Positions 58,975-64,000 of a DNA stretch of 64,000 nt are shown here, piece after piece; the stretch's first letter is position 1; each line of letters starts with the position of its first letter. Below the pieces are notes generated by a model. The model searched no databases. It saw only the letters and a program-made list of their open reading frames with translations, and was not told the DNA's origin. A program made the translations under genes and the position numbers. This stretch comes from Clostridiales bacterium (GTDB taxonomy: Bacteria; Bacillota; Clostridia; Christensenellales; Aristaeellaceae). Location of the stretch: contig SFNY01000002.1 in NCBI GenBank assembly GCA_004554085.1, forward strand, positions 1-64,000. The letters are read 5' to 3'.

Positions 58975-59223
58975 ATGACGGACAATGGATTCATTCTCGG
59001 CTGCAGTGCAATTGGCGCAGGTCTGGCGATGATCGCGGGTCTCGGCCCCGGTATCGGCGAAGGTATCGCTGTCAGCAAGGCGCTGGAGGCCATCGGTCGC
59101 CAGCCGGAGTGCAAGGGCGAGGTCACGTCCACGATGCTGCTGGGCTGCGCAGTCGCTGAGACCACCGGTATCTATTCCCTGATCATCGCGCTGATCCTGC
59201 TGTTTGTAAAGCCGCTCACCTGA
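58975..59223 (+). CDS. atpE: F0F1 ATP synthase subunit c with two-carboxylate motif
   Basis: Subunit c forms the rotor ring. This 82-residue hairpin has the loop RQPE and the ion-binding glutamate E62 in AETTGIYSLI, with T63 and Y67 where sodium-type rings have Ser/Thr and Tyr. In the first helix, GPGIGEG places a second acidic residue, E29, exactly 33 residues before E62, the place of Gln32 in Ilyobacter. A two-carboxylate sodium site of this sort is known from Fusobacterium nucleatum. So sodium coupling is predicted. AGGAGG site upstream. Confidence 0.95.
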   Translation: MTDNGFILGCSAIGAGLAMIAGLGPGIGEGIAVSKALEAIGRQPECKGEVTSTMLLGCAVAETTGIYSLIIALILLFVKPLT

Positions 59224-59259
59224 TTTACAACGGCAATACGCAACGGGAGGAAATAGAGC

Positions 59260-59763
59260 GTGGAAGTTCAGCAATTTGTTTCGCTCGCGCCGTGGACGAT
59301 CATCTTTCAGATCGGCAACCTGTTGCTTCTGGTGTGGTTGATGAAGAAGTTCCTGTTCAAGCGGGTTCAGAACATTCTGGACAAGCGGCAGCAGGAGATC
59401 GACGGCATCTATGAGGCGGCGGACGCGGATCGCAGTTCCGCGGCGGAACTCAAGGAGGAATACACCCGGCGCATGGCGACAGCCCGCGACGAGGCGGATC
59501 GTTTGGTGCGCAGCGCTGTGGACGAGGCCAACCGCAAGGGCGACGAGATCGTGGACGGCGCGCACAAGCAGGCCAGCTACATCATCAAGAAGGCCGAGGG
59601 CGAGATCGCCCAGGAGAAGCGCAAGGCCTACGCCGAGCTTCGCAGCGACATCTCCGGTCTTGCTGTGGACATCGCCGAGCAGATGGTGGGCCGCGAGATC
59701 AACGGCGCCGATCAGGCGGGCCTTGTGGAGGATTTTATCCGGAATGCGGGGGATGACAAGTGA
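59260..59763 (+). CDS. atpF: F0F1 ATP synthase subunit b
   Basis: Subunit b is the peripheral stalk. The 167-residue protein has one N-terminal span (about 10-30) and a long charged coiled coil (about 35-150) for contact with delta and alpha. Start is the GTG at 59260, eight bases after GGGAGGA; the stop overlaps the start of atpH by four bases. Only one b gene is present, so the stalk is a homodimer. Confidence 0.93.
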   Translation: MEVQQFVSLAPWTIIFQIGNLLLLVWLMKKFLFKRVQNILDKRQQEIDGIYEAADADRSSAAELKEEYTRRMATARDEADRLVRSAVDEANRKGDEIVDGAHKQASYIIKKAEGEIAQEKRKAYAELRSDISGLAVDIAEQMVGREINGADQAGLVEDFIRNAGDDK

Positions 59764-60308
59764 CGCATTTTGCCAGAGAATATGGAAATGCGCTGTTTGA
59801 GCTCGCCACGGAGGAGGGCATCGCGCAGGAGATGGAGCAGCAGCTCCAGATGCTCGTCGCCTGCTTCCGGGAGCAGCCGGAGTACATTGCGCTTCTGGAT
59901 GCGCGCAATATCGAAATTGAAAAGCGCAGGGCGCTGCTGGACGAGGCCTTTTCCGGCCGCGTGCACGCCTACCTGCTCAACTATCTGAAGCTGCTGACCG
60001 AGCGCGGCGCCATGCGTCTCTTTATCGAGTGCGCGGATTTCTTCCGCATGCGCTACAACGAGGCCTACGGCATCGCCGAGGCCCAGGTTACCAGCGCATC
60101 CGAATTGGATGAAGCGCAGCAGGCGGCGCTCAAGGCGAAGCTGGAGGAAATCTCCGGCAAGCAGGTCGTGCTGCATCTGAATGTGGATTCGCAGCTCATC
60201 GGCGGCCTGCGCGTGGATCTGGAGGGCCGCAGATACGACAACTCCATCCGCACGCGCCTGGACCGCATGCGGCGCAGCCTCATGGAAACCGAAGGAAGGG
60301 AGGCCTGA
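59760..60308 (+). CDS. atpH: F0F1 ATP synthase subunit delta
   Basis: Delta links the b stalk to the top of the alpha3beta3 head. The 182-residue protein has the helical N-terminal domain (HFAREYGNALFELA, the usual start) and the C-terminal beta region with VDSQLIGGLRVDLEGRRYDNSIRTRLDRM (split near 152), a family signature. It starts with GTG overlapping the atpF stop. Confidence 0.93.
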   Translation: MTHFAREYGNALFELATEEGIAQEMEQQLQMLVACFREQPEYIALLDARNIEIEKRRALLDEAFSGRVHAYLLNYLKLLTERGAMRLFIECADFFRMRYNEAYGIAEAQVTSASELDEAQQAALKAKLEEISGKQVVLHLNVDSQLIGGLRVDLEGRRYDNSIRTRLDRMRRSLMETEGREA

Positions 60309-60313
60309 TTGAG

Positions 60314-61843
<1,530 letters not shown>

Positions 61844-61846
61844 GCT

Positions 61847-62701
61847 ATGGCCGGTGCATCGATGAAGGACATCCGCCTTCGCATCAAGAGCGTTACCAGC
61901 ACGATGCAGATCACGAAGGCGATGCAGCTGGTGGCCTCCTCCAAGCTGCGCTCTGCGCGAGCGCGCATGGAGGCCAGTCGGCCCTATCTGGAAATCGCCC
62001 GCGACACCATCGCGGACATCGCCTCCCACAACACCGGCTGCAAGAGCGAGCTGCTCACCGGGCGTGAACTGAAGAAGCGCTGCATCGTGGTCATCGCAGG
62101 CGATCGCGGCTTGGCAGGCAGCTACAACGCAAACGTGTTCAAGCTGATCCGCACGGAGCTTTCGGACGCGCCCTACTGTGCGCTGCCCATCGGCCGCAAG
62201 GCACGGGAATATTTCAGTGTACAGGGTGCGGAGGTCTTGTCCGGCCCCGAAAAGGCCGAGGGCGTGACCATGGACGACTGCCGCAGCATGGCGCAGGAGA
62301 TCCTGAACCGCTTCGAGCAGGGCGAAATCGACGAGGTGCAGCTGGTGTACACCGGCTTTGTGTCGGTGTTGACCCAGACGGCCCGTCGTGTGCGGCTGAT
62401 CCCGGTCTCCCTGGAGGAGCCGGAGTCCGGCGCGCGGCAGATGATCTTTGAGCCGGGACCGGAGGCGCTTTTGAAGCTGGCCATGCCGGACTATCTGGCG
62501 GGCATGATCTTTGCGGCCACCTGCGATTCCGTGGCCAGCGAGCAGGCGGCGCGTCGCGTCGCCATGGACGCCGCCACCAAGAACGCCGGCGAGATGATAG
62601 AGGATTTGAATCTGCGCTACAACCGCGCGCGCCAGGCTTCGATCACCCAGGAGCTGACGGAGATCGTCGCAGGCGCGGAGAGCGAAAACGAGGAGATTTG
62701 A
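61847..62701 (+). CDS. atpG: F0F1 ATP synthase subunit gamma
   Basis: Gamma is the rotating central shaft. The 284-residue protein has the N-terminal coiled-coil helix (DIRLRIKSVTSTMQITKAM), the central VIAGDRGLAGSYNANVF and the conserved C-terminal NLRYNRARQASITQELTEIV (split near 262). It starts three bases after atpA, and atpD starts one base after its stop. Confidence 0.96.
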   Translation: MAGASMKDIRLRIKSVTSTMQITKAMQLVASSKLRSARARMEASRPYLEIARDTIADIASHNTGCKSELLTGRELKKRCIVVIAGDRGLAGSYNANVFKLIRTELSDAPYCALPIGRKAREYFSVQGAEVLSGPEKAEGVTMDDCRSMAQEILNRFEQGEIDEVQLVYTGFVSVLTQTARRVRLIPVSLEEPESGARQMIFEPGPEALLKLAMPDYLAGMIFAATCDSVASEQAARRVAMDAATKNAGEMIEDLNLRYNRARQASITQELTEIVAGAESENEEI

Positions 62702-62702
62702 C

Positions 62703-64000
62703 ATGGCAAACAAGAATACAGGCAGAGTGGCGCAGGTCATCGGTCCGGTTCTGGACATCCGCTTCGACAGCGGCGACCTGCCGAACCTGCTCAATGCGAT
62801 TGAAATCGAATACGAGGGCAGGGTGATCACCGCCGAGGTCGCGCAGCACGTGGGCGACAATGTGGTGCGCTGCATCGCCATGAACTCCACCGACGGCCTG
62901 CGCCGCGGCCTGGAGGCCGTGGATACCGGCGCGCCGATCTCGGTGCCGGTGGGCGAGAAGTGCCTGGGCCGCATGTTTAACCTGCTGGGCGATCCCATCG
63001 ACGGCTTCCCGGCCCCGGAGGGCGCGCCCGAGTGGCCCATCCATCGCCCCGCGCCCGCCTACGATGAGCAGGAGGGCACCACGGAGATCCTGGAGACGGG
63101 CATCAAGGTCGTCGACCTGATCGCGCCCTACGCCAAGGGCGGCAAGATCGGCCTGTTCGGCGGCGCAGGCGTCGGCAAGACGGTTCTGATCATGGAGCTG
63201 ATCAACAACATCGCCAAGGAGCACAGCGGACTTTCCGTGTTCGCCGGCGTCGGCGAGCGCTCCCGCGAGGGCAACGACTTCTACAACGAAATGAAGGAGA
63301 GCGGCGTGCTCTCCAAGACCGCGCTGGTCTACGGCCAGATGAACGAGCCGCCGGGAGCCCGCATGCGCGTGGCATTGTCGGGCCTGACCATGGCGGAGTA
63401 CTTCCGCGACGAGGGCAAGCAGGACGTGCTGCTGTTCATCGACAACATCTTCCGCTTCACCCAGGCGGGCAGCGAGGTTTCCGCACTGCTGGGCCGCATG
63501 CCCTCCGCCGTCGGCTACCAGCCCACGCTGGCCACCGAGATGGGCGCCCTGCAGGAGCGCATCACCTCCACCAAGTCCGGTTCCATCACCTCGGTGCAGG
63601 CGGTCTACGTGCCTGCGGACGATCTAACCGACCCGGCCCCAGCCACCACCTTCGCCCATCTGGACGCCACCACGGTTCTGTCCCGAAACATCGCGTCCCA
63701 GGGCATCTACCCGGCGGTGGACCCGCTGGATTCCACCAGCCGAATCCTGACCCCCGAGGTCGTGGGCCAGGAGCACTACAACGTGGCGCGCCAGGTGCAG
63801 TCCATCCTACAGCGCTACCGCGAGCTGCAGGACATCATCGCCATCATGGGCATGGACGAGCTGTCCGACGAGGACAAGAAGATCGTGGCCCGCGCCCGCA
63901 AGGTGCAGCGCTTCCTGAGCCAGCCCTTCTCGGTTGCGGAGCAGTTCACCGGCATGGAGGGCCGCTATGTGCCCCTGAAGGAGACCATCCGCGGCTTCAA
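62703..64000 (+). CDS. atpD: F0F1 ATP synthase subunit beta (partial, runs off the window)
   Basis: Beta is the catalytic subunit. About 432 residues are visible; the usual length is 460-470, so the last 30-40 are outside. Present are the N-terminal barrel (GRVAQVIGPVLDIRF), the P-loop GGAGVGKT (about 153-160), the catalytic glutamate in GVGERSREGNDFYNEM, Walker B VLLFIDNIFRFTQ, and the ATPase alpha/beta signature PAVDPLDSTSR. atpC would be expected next. Confidence 0.96.
   Translation, partial: MANKNTGRVAQVIGPVLDIRFDSGDLPNLLNAIEIEYEGRVITAEVAQHVGDNVVRCIAMNSTDGLRRGLEAVDTGAPISVPVGEKCLGRMFNLLGDPIDGFPAPEGAPEWPIHRPAPAYDEQEGTTEILETGIKVVDLIAPYAKGGKIGLFGGAGVGKTVLIMELINNIAKEHSGLSVFAGVGERSREGNDFYNEMKESGVLSKTALVYGQMNEPPGARMRVALSGLTMAEYFRDEGKQDVLLFIDNIFRFTQAGSEVSALLGRMPSAVGYQPTLATEMGALQERITSTKSGSITSVQAVYVPADDLTDPAPATTFAHLDATTVLSRNIASQGIYPAVDPLDSTSRILTPEVVGQEHYNVARQVQSILQRYRELQDIIAIMGMDELSDEDKKIVARARKVQRFLSQPFSVAEQFTGMEGRYVPLKETIRGF

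Overview
This 64 kb window is one contiguous piece of a GC-rich bacterial chromosome. The gene content is that of a low-G+C-phylum (Bacillota) member of class Clostridia despite the high GC: ireB, ruvX and DUF1292, ylbF, the miaB-mutS-mutL-miaA-ynbB block, a LexA protein with Gram-positive SOS boxes, the radical-SAM pair TIGR03960/TIGR03936 next to RNase G, hslO, and a division cluster whose MurE carries the meso-diaminopimelate DNPR signature. A gut-type Clostridia lineage is my inference. I see no rRNA, tRNA, CRISPR array, prophage or transposase; nearly everything is housekeeping core. Long antisense ORFs are common here only because of the GC content.

Layout. 1-2954: end of a type IIA topoisomerase B subunit (with a frameshift) and its complete A subunit. 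3159-7250: a three-gene ABC importer of the ferric-iron/aminoethylphosphonate type with its own promoter and terminator. 7318-8657: lysA on the minus strand. 8770-22057: a roughly 13 kb plus-strand run of radical-SAM proteins, RNase G, miaB (broken by a frameshift), ylbF, mutS, an acetyltransferase, mutL, miaA and a YnbB-type PLP enzyme. 22174-23600: lexA and a methyltransferase on the minus strand, behind a perfect SOS box. 23830-34992: a reduced division and cell-wall cluster (ftsL, PASTA-PBP, murE, mraY, murD, ftsW, ftsQ, ftsA, ftsZ) without mraZ, rsmH, murF, murG, murC or murB.

35097-38892 (minus): ireB, an aldo/keto reductase, ruvX fused in frame to DUF1292, an AI-2E-family membrane protein, a PRC-barrel protein and a 56-residue membrane peptide. 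39192-40797: an orphan OmpR-type regulator and a HAD phosphatase. 40835-47220: a methyltransferase, hslO, a run of TPR, HEAT and zinc-ribbon proteins of unknown function, two tiny ORFs and deoD. 47381-49164: a MalY/PatB-like aminotransferase and a DnaQ-like exonuclease. 49207-49363: a hairpin plus a 68-bp tandem repeat able to fold as a three-way junction. 49426-53801: protein export and folding genes (parvulin-like foldase, an M1-peptidase-like protein that has lost its zinc site, two signal peptidases, DUF951). 53860-55101: an orphan DNA methyltransferase. 55235-57507: an SOS-box-controlled DinB polymerase with a 79-residue partner and a double OB-fold protein. 57746-64000: the F-type ATP synthase operon atpI-B-E-F-H-A-G-D, whose c subunit has the two-carboxylate motif linked to sodium coupling; atpD runs off the end.

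Most notable points: the c-subunit motif, the SOS-controlled dinB cassette, the dead M1-like protein, the RuvX-DUF1292 fusion, the tandem three-way-junction repeat, the TPR/HEAT/zinc-ribbon run, and two conserved genes (topoisomerase B and miaB) interrupted by similar short out-of-frame deletions.
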